From Comamonadaceae bacterium (lineage in GTDB: Bacteria; Pseudomonadota; Gammaproteobacteria; Burkholderiales; Burkholderiaceae_C): 15,902 bases of DNA. The stretch spans positions 1 through 15,902 of the forward strand of contig CANCCE010000042.1 in assembly GCA_947374505.1 (NCBI GenBank), given 5' to 3'. Position numbers and translations under genes: made by a program. The notes beneath the pieces are model-generated. The model made no database searches and was not told the origin of the DNA. It was given only the letters and a program-made list of their open reading frames with translations. Shown one piece after another: positions 1-7,224 of this stretch (its first letter is position 1; every line of letters begins with the position of its first letter).

Positions 1-849
1 GTGATGATTTCTTCATTGACGGAGAAGGGCGCTTTGGCCACTTTTGAGGCCTTGAACCTAGGTGCCGTCGATTATGTGGTGAAGCCTGGTGGCACGATCT
101 CACTGTCGATTGATTCGATTCGTGAGATGGTTATCAGCAAAGTTCGGATTGCGGCCAATGCAAAACTTAAACCATTTCGCAAGTCAGTGCCAGTGGCATT
201 GCCTTCGCCTGCCTCTGCTGTCAGTCCAGCTCCGCGCCTCGCTCGGGCACCTGTGGCGAGTCGGGTGGCGGGCAGTTCTGGCTTGGTGTTGATCGGTGTT
301 TCTACCGGTGGGCCCCGTACCCTAGAGATGATTTTGCCCAAGTTACCCGCTAACTTCCCATGGCCGGTCTTGGTGGCCCAGCACATGCCGGCGAGTTTCA
401 CGCTGTCGTTTGCGCAGCGCATGAATGGAATGTGCGCCATGAACGTGGTCGAGGCGAATCGCCCCATGACTTTAGAGCCCGGCACGATCTACATCGGCAA
501 AGGCGGGGCGGACATGCAGGTTGTGCCGCGTGCCGGCAAGCTCAGCGTCTTGGCCAAGCCGGAGACGGCTGAATTTCTGTGGCATCCGTCGGTCGAGCTG
601 CTGGGACGCTCGGTGATGGAACACGTGCCGGCCGCCAATGTGCTGGGCGTCATGCTGACCGGCATGGGCTGTGACGGCGCAGACGCTTTCACGGCCATTA
701 AAAAACGCGGTGGCCGCACTATCGCAGAGTCAGAAGACTCCTGCGTGGTGTTCGGCATGCCTGCTGAATTGATCAAACAAGGTGGCGCCACCATCACCTT
801 GCACGCCGACAAAATCGCAGCCCAAATCAACGCCTGGGTTGAATCTTGA
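1..849 (+). CDS. cheB: CheB protein-glutamate methylesterase (5' partial)
   Basis: Chemotaxis methylesterase/deamidase that removes methyl groups from receptor glutamates when its receiver domain is phosphorylated by CheA. The window starts inside the receiver domain: only its last part is present, with the ISSLT switch region and the conserved Lys in VVKPG (about residue 28 of the visible part). After an Ala/Pro-rich linker (about residues 60-92) comes the complete esterase domain. It has the nucleophile Ser in GVSTGG (visible residue 101), the catalytic His in QHMP (128) and the Asp in GMGCDG (225). The first codon in the window is a GTG, but the match to the middle of a receiver shows that this is not the real start. 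The next gene begins 13 bases after the stop. Function is secure; only the phosphorylated Asp is out of view. Confidence 0.95.
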   Translation: MMISSLTEKGALATFEALNLGAVDYVVKPGGTISLSIDSIREMVISKVRIAANAKLKPFRKSVPVALPSPASAVSPAPRLARAPVASRVAGSSGLVLIGVSTGGPRTLEMILPKLPANFPWPVLVAQHMPASFTLSFAQRMNGMCAMNVVEANRPMTLEPGTIYIGKGGADMQVVPRAGKLSVLAKPETAEFLWHPSVELLGRSVMEHVPAANVLGVMLTGMGCDGADAFTAIKKRGGRTIAESEDSCVVFGMPAELIKQGGATITLHADKIAAQINAWVES

Positions 850-862
850 AACGGAGATAAAT

Positions 863-1486
863 ATGGCCTTTGTAAAAAAATCAACACAGCCCGCTAGTGG
901 GCAAACGCTGTCCACCTCGGCGAGCACACCAGCAGAGCTCATTGCTCAATTGTCAGATGCAGACCCGCTGACCAGACGCTGGGCTGCGCGCGATTTATTG
1001 CTTCACCCGGAGGCCGCTTCCTCACTGGTGTCGCAACTCCAGTCTGAACCTGACCTCTCCGTTCGAGAAGTCATCTTGACCAGCCTGACCCGCATGGGTG
1101 GCGCTGTAGCGGTGGCCGGATTGGTGCAGTGTTTGCGCAGCGAAGATGCGCACTTGCGCAACGAAGCCATTGAGGCCATGAAGGCCTTGCCGGTGGAGGT
1201 TGCGCCGATCATGGGCGCGCTGCTGGTAGACGAAGACCCAGATGTTCGCATCATGGCGGTGAATATTTTGGAATCTCTGCGGCATCCGCAGGTCGAGGCG
1301 TGGTTGCTAGCCGTGATTGACAACGACTTGGTGGTCAATGTTTGCGGCACTGCGGTTGACTTGTTGGGGGAGGTCGGTTCTGCGGCATCACAAGAATCGT
1401 TGCGGCGTCTGAAGCAGCGTTTCCTAGATGAACCCTATATTCAGTTCGCCACAGACTTGGCTCTGAAGCGCATCGGGAAGGCCTGA
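863..1486 (+). CDS. HEAT-repeat protein in the chemotaxis operon
   Basis: A 207-residue soluble protein with no enzyme motif. After a polar N-terminal tail of about 23 residues it is built of about six helical pairs of 28-31 residues (roughly 24-54, 54-83, 84-112, 113-143, 144-173, 174-205). The pattern is that of HEAT/PBS-lyase repeats: D-x-D-x-x-V-R followed by a small-residue helix, seen for example as EDAHLRNEAIEAM and EDPDVRIMAVNIL. Such repeats form a curved scaffold for protein-protein contact. The start is the ATG at 863, preceded by GGAG; an upstream ATG in the same frame at 782 lies inside cheB and has no such site. It sits between cheB and cheR with gaps of 13 and 5 bases, so it probably works with the adaptation enzymes or CheA. 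The exact role is unknown. Confidence 0.85.
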   Translation: MAFVKKSTQPASGQTLSTSASTPAELIAQLSDADPLTRRWAARDLLLHPEAASSLVSQLQSEPDLSVREVILTSLTRMGGAVAVAGLVQCLRSEDAHLRNEAIEAMKALPVEVAPIMGALLVDEDPDVRIMAVNILESLRHPQVEAWLLAVIDNDLVVNVCGTAVDLLGEVGSAASQESLRRLKQRFLDEPYIQFATDLALKRIGKA

Positions 1487-1491
1487 GCAAC

Positions 1492-2334
1492 ATGGCCAAA
1501 ATCAGCATCAACGAAGACGACTTCCAGAAGTTTCAAGAGTACTTCTACCGTAAAACCGGCATCCAGTTCGACACTTCTAAGCGCTACTTTGTCGACAAGC
1601 GGCTGGTCGAGCGGATCGAGGCCACGGGTCACGATAATTTTCGCAGCTACTTTGCCATGCTCAGGTTCCAAGCCTCCGGCATGGAGCTGCAGCTGCTGGT
1701 CAATTCAATGACCATCAATGAAACCTACTTCTTTCGCGAAGAGTACCAGTTTCATTGCCTCGTCAATTCCATCTTGCCCGAGATCGTGGCCAAGAAAAAA
1801 GACAACGACCCGATCCGCATCTGGGTTATTCCGTCGTCTTCTGGTGAAGAGCCTTACTCGATTGCAATGTGCTTGATCGAGCGTTGGTCCGGTATCAACA
1901 AATGGGATGTCGAGATCATTTCTTCTGACATTGACACCAAAATTTTGAAACAAGCCGAAGCCGGTTTGTACTCAGAGCGCTCAGTGAAGCATGTGCCAAA
2001 ACCGTACATGAACAAATATTTTCGGCATTCTTCGCGCGGCTATCAGCTCAACGACGACATGCGCAGTGCGGTTGAATTCACCCGCGTCAATTTAATGGAT
2101 GTCGCTGAAACGCGGGCGTACCGAAATTTCGACGTCATTTTTTGCCGTAATTTGCTAATTTATTTTGATGATATTTCGCGTAAGCAAGCGGTTGAAACTT
2201 TTTATGACGCGCTGTGTCCCGGCGGCTTTATTTGCCTCGGACATTCGGAATCGATGAGTCGAATTTCCTCCCTCTACAAGATACGCAAGTTTCCAGAGGC
2301 GATCGTTTATCAAAAACCCGGGGACGGAAAATGA
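1492..2334 (+). CDS. cheR: CheR chemotaxis protein methyltransferase
   Basis: S-adenosylmethionine-dependent methyltransferase that methylates glutamates on chemoreceptors. At 280 residues it has the usual CheR size. The helical N-terminal domain (about 1-72) is followed by the family signature NETYFFRE (76-83). The SAM-binding loop SSSGEEPYSIA (115-125) follows, then an acidic residue in ISSDID (about 146) and the FDVIFCRNLLIYFD motif near residue 215. The residues before the SAM loop read WVIP, where the enteric enzyme has WSAA, a mild variation. GGAAGG lies about ten bases upstream of the ATG. The stop overlaps the next start as ATGA at 2331-2334, which suggests translational coupling with the receiver gene. 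I see no C-terminal extension such as TPR repeats. Confidence 0.96.
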   Translation: MAKISINEDDFQKFQEYFYRKTGIQFDTSKRYFVDKRLVERIEATGHDNFRSYFAMLRFQASGMELQLLVNSMTINETYFFREEYQFHCLVNSILPEIVAKKKDNDPIRIWVIPSSSGEEPYSIAMCLIERWSGINKWDVEIISSDIDTKILKQAEAGLYSERSVKHVPKPYMNKYFRHSSRGYQLNDDMRSAVEFTRVNLMDVAETRAYRNFDVIFCRNLLIYFDDISRKQAVETFYDALCPGGFICLGHSESMSRISSLYKIRKFPEAIVYQKPGDGK

Positions 2335-2705
2335 AACATATTTTGATCGTGGACGACGCGGCAACGGTCCGCATGTACCACCGCACCATTTTGGAAGCGG
2401 CCGGCTACCAAGTGGATGTCGCCATCAACGGCGTTGAAGCCCTTGAAAAAGCACTCAACACGTCTTACGACTTGTATCTGGTCGACGTCAACATGCCGAT
2501 ATTGGATGGTTATTCCTTTATTCGGGAGTTGCGTAGCCACGCTGACATTGCGCAAGCACCCGCCGTCATGGTCTCGACCGAAGCCAAACCGAGCGACCAG
2601 GACAAAGCCATCGAGGTCGGTGCCAATCTGTACATCATCAAGCCAGCCCGGCCCGACCACTTGTTGAGTTACGTCCGCCTCTTGCTGGGGGAGTCGGCTA
2701 CATGA
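2331..2705 (+). CDS. CheY-like single-domain response regulator (first copy)
   Basis: A 124-residue stand-alone receiver with no output domain. It has the acidic pair Asp8/Asp9, the predicted phosphorylation site Asp52 in YLVDVNMP, a Ser in MVSTEA at the switch Thr position (about 82) and the conserved Lys104 in IIKPA. The start is the ATG at 2331 that overlaps the cheR stop; an in-frame upstream ATG at 2214 is inside cheR. Its stop overlaps the cheA start (ATGA at 2702-2705). It lies directly before cheA, so CheA is its likely phosphodonor. Two CheY-type receivers flank cheA, and sequence alone does not show which binds the flagellar switch and which acts as a phosphate sink or controls something else. 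Confidence 0.92.
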   Translation: MKHILIVDDAATVRMYHRTILEAAGYQVDVAINGVEALEKALNTSYDLYLVDVNMPILDGYSFIRELRSHADIAQAPAVMVSTEAKPSDQDKAIEVGANLYIIKPARPDHLLSYVRLLLGESAT

Positions 2706-5404
2706 CGGAATTACTTCAGCAGTTCTTGTCAGAAGCGCGGGATTTTCTGGAAAGCATCAGTGAGAAATTGCTGCAGCTAGAGCACGCCCCGGATGATGCC
2801 GAACTGATGGGTGAGTTGTTCCGATTGGTGCACACCCTGAAAGGCAACTCAGGCCTGTTTGACTTTCCGGAAATGTCCCGCGTCTTGCATGCCGCTGAAG
2901 ACCTGATGGTGGTCGTGCGCGACGGTGAGCTTGCGTACAGTCAGATCCTGGCTGACCGCTTGCTGGACGCTATGGATTTTGTCAGTCAGCTGCTCGATGA
3001 AATCGAGTCGACAGGCAGCAACAGTGCCGAGCATGCCGGCACTTCGGCCCAATTGGCGCAAGCCTTGCGGCTATTGATAGGCAGCACCGACAGCGCTGCA
3101 AGTCTTGTTGCAGAGGCTGATTTGGCTGCACCGGACGCGGCCAGCGCCGCTCCAGAACCCGCGGCTAGCTTGGCCATTAACGTGTCCTTGGCAGCAATGC
3201 CTGAAGCGTTGCGCATGGCTTGCTACGTCCAAGCGCATGCAGTCGACACCGCGCCCCTGCGCTGGCTACGCTACACCCCGGAAGCTGAGTGTTTCTTCAA
3301 AGGGGAAGACCCGTTTTTTCAGGTCCGACAGGCCCCTAAGGTGCTGTGGCAACGCGTCACGCCGCTAGCGGATTGGCCGGCGCTGCCGGCGATGGATGCT
3401 TACCATTGCAGTTTGGTGTTTGAGATCCTCACGAGTGCCTCGCAAGCTGAGCTCGAACTGCATTTTCGCTACGTCCCGGAGCAGATCACCAGCTGTGTGG
3501 TCAGTCCGATGGCCCTGGCGTTGCCCGTCGGTGACGAAAATGGCGGCCCCGTCTACGAAGATTTTGTGACCGATGCCTTGGCCCATCTAAAGAGCGGTGA
3601 TTTGTCGACCTTGGCGCGGGCGGCACGCTCGATGCTGGAGTTGTCGTCAGCGGGCTTGTGGTTGGCCTCGGCTTTGCGCTGGTTGCTCTTGATCATCGCC
3701 CATGAGCCCAACAACCGGCAGGCATTGCAAGCCGTGATTGAGTCCTTGCGGACCTTTGATGCGCCGGTTCTCAAGCCCTCAGCGGTTCAAATCCCCGCTG
3801 TGGCTTTGGCAGTTGCGCCAATGGCTCCGGTTGCGACTTCGATTGTTGCGGCTCCTGTCGATATGGCCATGTCTTTGGCCGACAGCGTCATCGCAGCACA
3901 GCTGCAGGTGCTCAGCCATTCAGACAAACTGCCTTGGCTGGCAGGCAGGGTCAAGTCGGTAGTCTCCACCTTGAGCGCTTGCTACCGCAGCAGCGGCCGT
4001 TCAGAGATAGTCATCGGGCTGGATGCCGCCATGGCGCAAGCCTTGGCCGAGGCTGATGCAGCACCCTTGGTGGCATGGGTCAAGCAGATCCAGAGCGGCG
4101 TTAACAACGCTGCACCAGAGGCGCCTGCGCTTGTTGCGGTCCCAGTTGCACGTGTCGCTGTCGTTGCACCCGCCACACCCGTTGAGGTCGAGGGTCGCTT
4201 GTCACGCCGCAACGACGAGACCATTGGCGCACCAAAAACACTCAAGGTGGATCAAGAGAAGATTGACCGCCTGATGAATTTGATCGGTGAGATGGTGGTC
4301 GCTAAAAACGGCTTGCCCTACCTCGCCAGTCGGGCTGAAAGCGTTTTTGGTGTGCGCGAGTTGTCGCGTGAGATCAAGACCCAATACGCCGTCATCAACC
4401 GCATCGCGGAGGAAATGCAAGACGCCATCATGCAAGTGCGCATGTTGCCGGTGTCCTTTGTCTTTCAACGCTTTCCGCGGCTGGTGCGTGACATCTCCAG
4501 AAAGCTCGACAAAGAAGTCAATCTTGTTTTAGAAGGCGAAGACACCGAGGCTGACAAAAACATCATTGAGTCACTGGCTGACCCCTTGATTCACATTGTT
4601 CGCAACAGTCTGGACCACGGCTTAGAGCTGCCCGAAGTTCGGCGCGCTGCCGGCAAACCCGCCGCTGGTCAATTGCTGATTCGCGCGACGCAAGAAGCTG
4701 GCCGAGTGATCATCGACATCATCGACGACGGCAAAGGCATTGACCCCGAGGTGATCAAGCGCAAAGCCTATGGCAAGGGCTTGATTGATGAAGCTGAACT
4801 GGAGCGCATGACCGACCAAGAGGCCATCAACCTGGTCTTTGCCGCAGGCTTTTCAACCGTCGACGTGGTTTCAGATTTGTCTGGCCGCGGTGTTGGTATG
4901 GATGTCGTTCGCTCCGCTGTTGAGCGTGTCAATGGCACGGTGTCGCTGGAAAGCACGCTGGGGCAGGGGACGCGCTTGCGACTCTCCTTGCCGCTGTCGA
5001 TGGCGGTGACCAACGTCATGATCATTGAATCAAACCAGCAGATTTTTGGCGTGCCGATGGACATGGTGGTCGAAACAGTGCGCATCCCGAAGACCTCGAT
5101 CCACGCCATTAAAAATCACCAGACAGCGGTGCTGCGCGGCCAAATCGTGCCGCTGTGCTCGCTCAACGAATTGCTCGCCACCGGTCAAGCGCAACGCAGC
5201 AACGATGAGGACGAACTGGCTACGCTGGTGGTGCGCATCAAGGGTGAAAACGTCGGCATCGTGGTGGATGAATTTCGGGAAGTTGTTGACGTCATTCTCA
5301 AGCCGATGTCGGGCATCTTGGGTGACTTGCCGGGTTACACCGGTTCGGCCTTGCTGGGCGATGGCTCAGTGCTGATGGTCCTGAACCTAAAGGAGTTGGT
5401 GTGA
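2702..5404 (+). CDS. cheA: CheA chemotaxis histidine kinase with an enlarged central region
   Basis: Central kinase of the chemosensory array; it phosphorylates a His in its own Hpt domain and passes the phosphate to CheY and CheB. At 900 residues it is well above the roughly 650 of enteric CheA. Order: Hpt domain (1-105) with phospho-acceptor His44 in VHTLKG; a long middle part (about 105-505); dimerisation helices (about 512-575); ATPase domain with N box HIVRNSLDHG (631-640), DDGKG (675-679) and GRGVGM (728-733); CheW-like domain (about 765-898). The middle part is not a recognisable enteric P2 domain. It holds Ala/Pro-rich linkers, a folded-looking segment with CFFKGEDP (197-204), and two further helical segments (about 283-352 and 388-465). 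GGGGGAG lies eight bases before the ATG. The start overlaps the preceding receiver gene and the stop overlaps the next start. Confidence 0.96.
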   Translation: MTELLQQFLSEARDFLESISEKLLQLEHAPDDAELMGELFRLVHTLKGNSGLFDFPEMSRVLHAAEDLMVVVRDGELAYSQILADRLLDAMDFVSQLLDEIESTGSNSAEHAGTSAQLAQALRLLIGSTDSAASLVAEADLAAPDAASAAPEPAASLAINVSLAAMPEALRMACYVQAHAVDTAPLRWLRYTPEAECFFKGEDPFFQVRQAPKVLWQRVTPLADWPALPAMDAYHCSLVFEILTSASQAELELHFRYVPEQITSCVVSPMALALPVGDENGGPVYEDFVTDALAHLKSGDLSTLARAARSMLELSSAGLWLASALRWLLLIIAHEPNNRQALQAVIESLRTFDAPVLKPSAVQIPAVALAVAPMAPVATSIVAAPVDMAMSLADSVIAAQLQVLSHSDKLPWLAGRVKSVVSTLSACYRSSGRSEIVIGLDAAMAQALAEADAAPLVAWVKQIQSGVNNAAPEAPALVAVPVARVAVVAPATPVEVEGRLSRRNDETIGAPKTLKVDQEKIDRLMNLIGEMVVAKNGLPYLASRAESVFGVRELSREIKTQYAVINRIAEEMQDAIMQVRMLPVSFVFQRFPRLVRDISRKLDKEVNLVLEGEDTEADKNIIESLADPLIHIVRNSLDHGLELPEVRRAAGKPAAGQLLIRATQEAGRVIIDIIDDGKGIDPEVIKRKAYGKGLIDEAELERMTDQEAINLVFAAGFSTVDVVSDLSGRGVGMDVVRSAVERVNGTVSLESTLGQGTRLRLSLPLSMAVTNVMIIESNQQIFGVPMDMVVETVRIPKTSIHAIKNHQTAVLRGQIVPLCSLNELLATGQAQRSNDEDELATLVVRIKGENVGIVVDEFREVVDVILKPMSGILGDLPGYTGSALLGDGSVLMVLNLKELV
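5390..5395 (+). promoter_or_regulatory. Ribosome binding site of the STAS-like gene
   Basis: AAGGAG inside the last codons of cheA. It lies eight bases before the ATG at 5404 and only five before the GTG at 5401, which decides the start in favour of the ATG. Confidence 0.6.
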
Positions 5405-5643
5405 TGACGATCGAGTACAAAAAAAAGAGTGTCGTGTTGGAAGGTGCGGTCAGCGTCGAAGCTGCCGAAGATCTCTTGCAATGGCATCAGAACAATCCAA
5501 AGGGCCGCATCGACTTGTCTGCTTGCACGCACCTGCATGCGGCCGTGTTGCAAGTCTTGATGGCTTCGCAGATGGTGGTCAGTGCTTGGCCGCAGGATGA
5601 AGACTTGAAGACTTGGTTGACCGCGGCGCTTGTGCGCCCCTGA
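5404..5643 (+). CDS. Small STAS-like protein between cheA and cheY
   Basis: A 79-residue protein. Its middle, RIDLSACTHLHAAVLQVLMA (residues 35-54), resembles the strand-turn-helix of STAS (anti-sigma-antagonist-like) domains, with DLSACTHL where phosphorylatable STAS proteins often have D-S-S-G. It is somewhat shorter than a typical STAS domain of about 100 residues. No membrane segment or enzyme motif is visible. I chose the ATG at 5404, which shares one base with the cheA stop, because AAGGAG (5390-5395) sits at the ideal eight-base spacing. The GTG at 5401 would be five bases from it. Its position inside the operon between cheA and cheY suggests a partner-binding or switch role in the chemotaxis system. 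The STAS assignment is from pattern only. Confidence 0.7.
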   Translation: MTIEYKKKSVVLEGAVSVEAAEDLLQWHQNNPKGRIDLSACTHLHAAVLQVLMASQMVVSAWPQDEDLKTWLTAALVRP

Positions 5644-5652
5644 AAGAAAAAA

Positions 5653-6027
5653 ATGGCTAAAACCATCATGATTGTTGACGACTCCACTACGATGTTGATG
5701 AGTTTGCGCAACAGCCTCGAAATTGCGAACTTCACCGTTTTGTCGGCCAGTGATGGCCTGCTTGCCCTTGGCAAATTGAACACCGGACCTAAACCGGATT
5801 TGATCATCACCGACATCAACATGCCCAACATGGGCGGCATTGAATTCATTGGCAAGGCACGGGCGCTGCCCGGCTTTCGATTCATGCCGATCTTGGTGTT
5901 GACCACTGAGAGTCAGCAGTCCAGTCGCGACGAAGCCAAAAAACTGGGTGCCACCGGTTGGTTGGTGAAGCCGGTCGGCGGCGCCGACCTGATCAAGGTC
6001 ATCAAGCAGGTCTTGCCAGGGGCATGA
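5653..6027 (+). CDS. cheY: CheY chemotaxis response regulator (second copy)
   Basis: A 124-residue single receiver that looks like a canonical CheY: acidic pair Asp9/Asp10, phosphorylation site Asp54 in IITDINMP, switch Thr84 in VLTTES, aromatic-like position Trp103 in TGWLVKP and conserved Lys106. The MIVDDSTTM beginning is typical of CheY proteins paired with CheA in proteobacteria. It is therefore the better candidate of the two for signalling to the flagellar motor or another output. The ribosome binding site is weak (GAAAG before an A-rich run). It begins nine bases after the STAS-like gene and its stop overlaps the next start as ATGA at 6024-6027. Confidence 0.94.
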   Translation: MAKTIMIVDDSTTMLMSLRNSLEIANFTVLSASDGLLALGKLNTGPKPDLIITDINMPNMGGIEFIGKARALPGFRFMPILVLTTESQQSSRDEAKKLGATGWLVKPVGGADLIKVIKQVLPGA

Positions 6028-7208
6028 AGATGCTGAAGTCAAGCCGATGGTTCGGTTTTGGAGCGCTGATCGCGCTGGTTTTAGGGCGAGCACTGCCTGA
6101 TGCGTCCACAGCCTGGGTCGACCCATTTTTGGGCCGCCCCGGAGATGCTTGCTTGCTGGTAGCCGTGGCCTTGCTGGGCTGCTGGCTGTGGCAGTCGCGC
6201 CAGTCGATGGTTCCGTTGGTCAGCCACAGTCGGTCTCGCACCCCGGCGCCTGAACCGCAGCGGCTGCTGGCGGCGAGCTTGCTGGCAACCCATTTGAGTC
6301 TGGAGCAAGCCATCGACGGCAAGCTGCTCGAAGTGGTCGCCGACACCGAGGGTTCGGCGACCGCCATCATTCAAGAAGTGCGGGCTTTGTACGACAGCTC
6401 GCACAAGCTGGTGGCCTATCTGGACAGTTCGGGACTGCGCGGCAGCACCATGGAAAACGACATCTCCGACTGCGTCGCTTTCTTGCTCGACCTCGGCAAG
6501 TTTGTGCATCAACTGCCCGACAAGATGACGCGCGACATGGAGAGCGTGCAGTCGGTGGTCAAAGAAATCAACGACCTGAGTGAACTCGTCAGCTCGGTGC
6601 AGGCGATCGCCATGCAGTCGCATCTGCTGGCCATCAACGCCGCGATTGAAGGCAGTCACGCTGGCCCATCGGGTGCGGCGTTTCGGGTGGTGGCTACAGA
6701 GATGCGGACCTTGGCGTCTAACTCCAGTGACGTCGCCTCACGCATCAACGTCGGTCTGGCGCGGGCGCGCAATGTGGTCGGCAACACCATGGCCGACAGC
6801 ATGTCGGAGTCGTCGGAACAGTTGCAGACGGTGTCGGCAGCCGGTGACTCGATTGCCCGCTTGCAAGAAAATTTTGAGGACATGCGTCAGTTTTACAAAA
6901 TTCGCTTTTCAGTCATCACCAAATACAACGAAGATTTGTTGCAAGAAATCGCCGAAGTGCTGGGGCACATTCAATACCAAGACGTGGTGAGCCAGTGCAT
7001 TCAGCGGATACGGGTTGCCACTGCACAGCGCAATGCATTTTTTGAAAACGCCGTGCAACAGTATTTCAAAGACCCTGCCGAGCTGGCACAGCTACCCGCC
7101 GAGCTGCAGCAGATCTTGGACAAGTTCCTCAGTGAAGAAGAGAAACACCTGCACTCTGCCCGCCATGGCGAAGAGAACGGCAGCGACCAAAAAATAGAGC
7201 TTTTTTAA
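6024..7208 (+). CDS. Membrane MCP-like protein with CheZ-like C-terminal motif
   Basis: A 394-residue protein with two N-terminal membrane segments (about 8-22 and 43-57) separated by about 20 residues, so there is no periplasmic ligand-binding domain. After a helical stretch comes an MCP-type hairpin tip, IAMQSHLLAINAAIEGSHAG (residues 195-214), followed by FRVVATEMRTLA. Compared with the E. coli Tsr tip, the Asn after QT is His, the Arg388 position is His and the Glu391 position is Pro, so contact with CheA/CheW may be altered. Near the C-terminus HIQYQDVVSQCIQRI carries Asp320 and Gln324 in the DxxxQ spacing of the CheZ phosphatase active site. The start is the ATG at 6024 overlapping the cheY stop. 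An ATG at 6030 is better spaced from AGGGG (6018-6022) and would shorten the protein by two residues. It may be a receptor-like scaffold, a CheY phosphatase, or both. Confidence 0.8.
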   Translation: MKMLKSSRWFGFGALIALVLGRALPDASTAWVDPFLGRPGDACLLVAVALLGCWLWQSRQSMVPLVSHSRSRTPAPEPQRLLAASLLATHLSLEQAIDGKLLEVVADTEGSATAIIQEVRALYDSSHKLVAYLDSSGLRGSTMENDISDCVAFLLDLGKFVHQLPDKMTRDMESVQSVVKEINDLSELVSSVQAIAMQSHLLAINAAIEGSHAGPSGAAFRVVATEMRTLASNSSDVASRINVGLARARNVVGNTMADSMSESSEQLQTVSAAGDSIARLQENFEDMRQFYKIRFSVITKYNEDLLQEIAEVLGHIQYQDVVSQCIQRIRVATAQRNAFFENAVQQYFKDPAELAQLPAELQQILDKFLSEEEKHLHSARHGEENGSDQKIELF

Positions 7209-7224
7209 GGCCACCTGAGCCGCT

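Noticed and set aside
1..3. GTG at the first base as a true cheB start
   Set aside because: The protein begins in the middle of a receiver domain, so the gene simply continues beyond the window edge.
7190..7206. A-run and T-run at the end of the MCP-like gene as a terminator
   Set aside because: The possible stem is pure A-T with no GC core and lies in coding sequence; parA follows 16 bases later.
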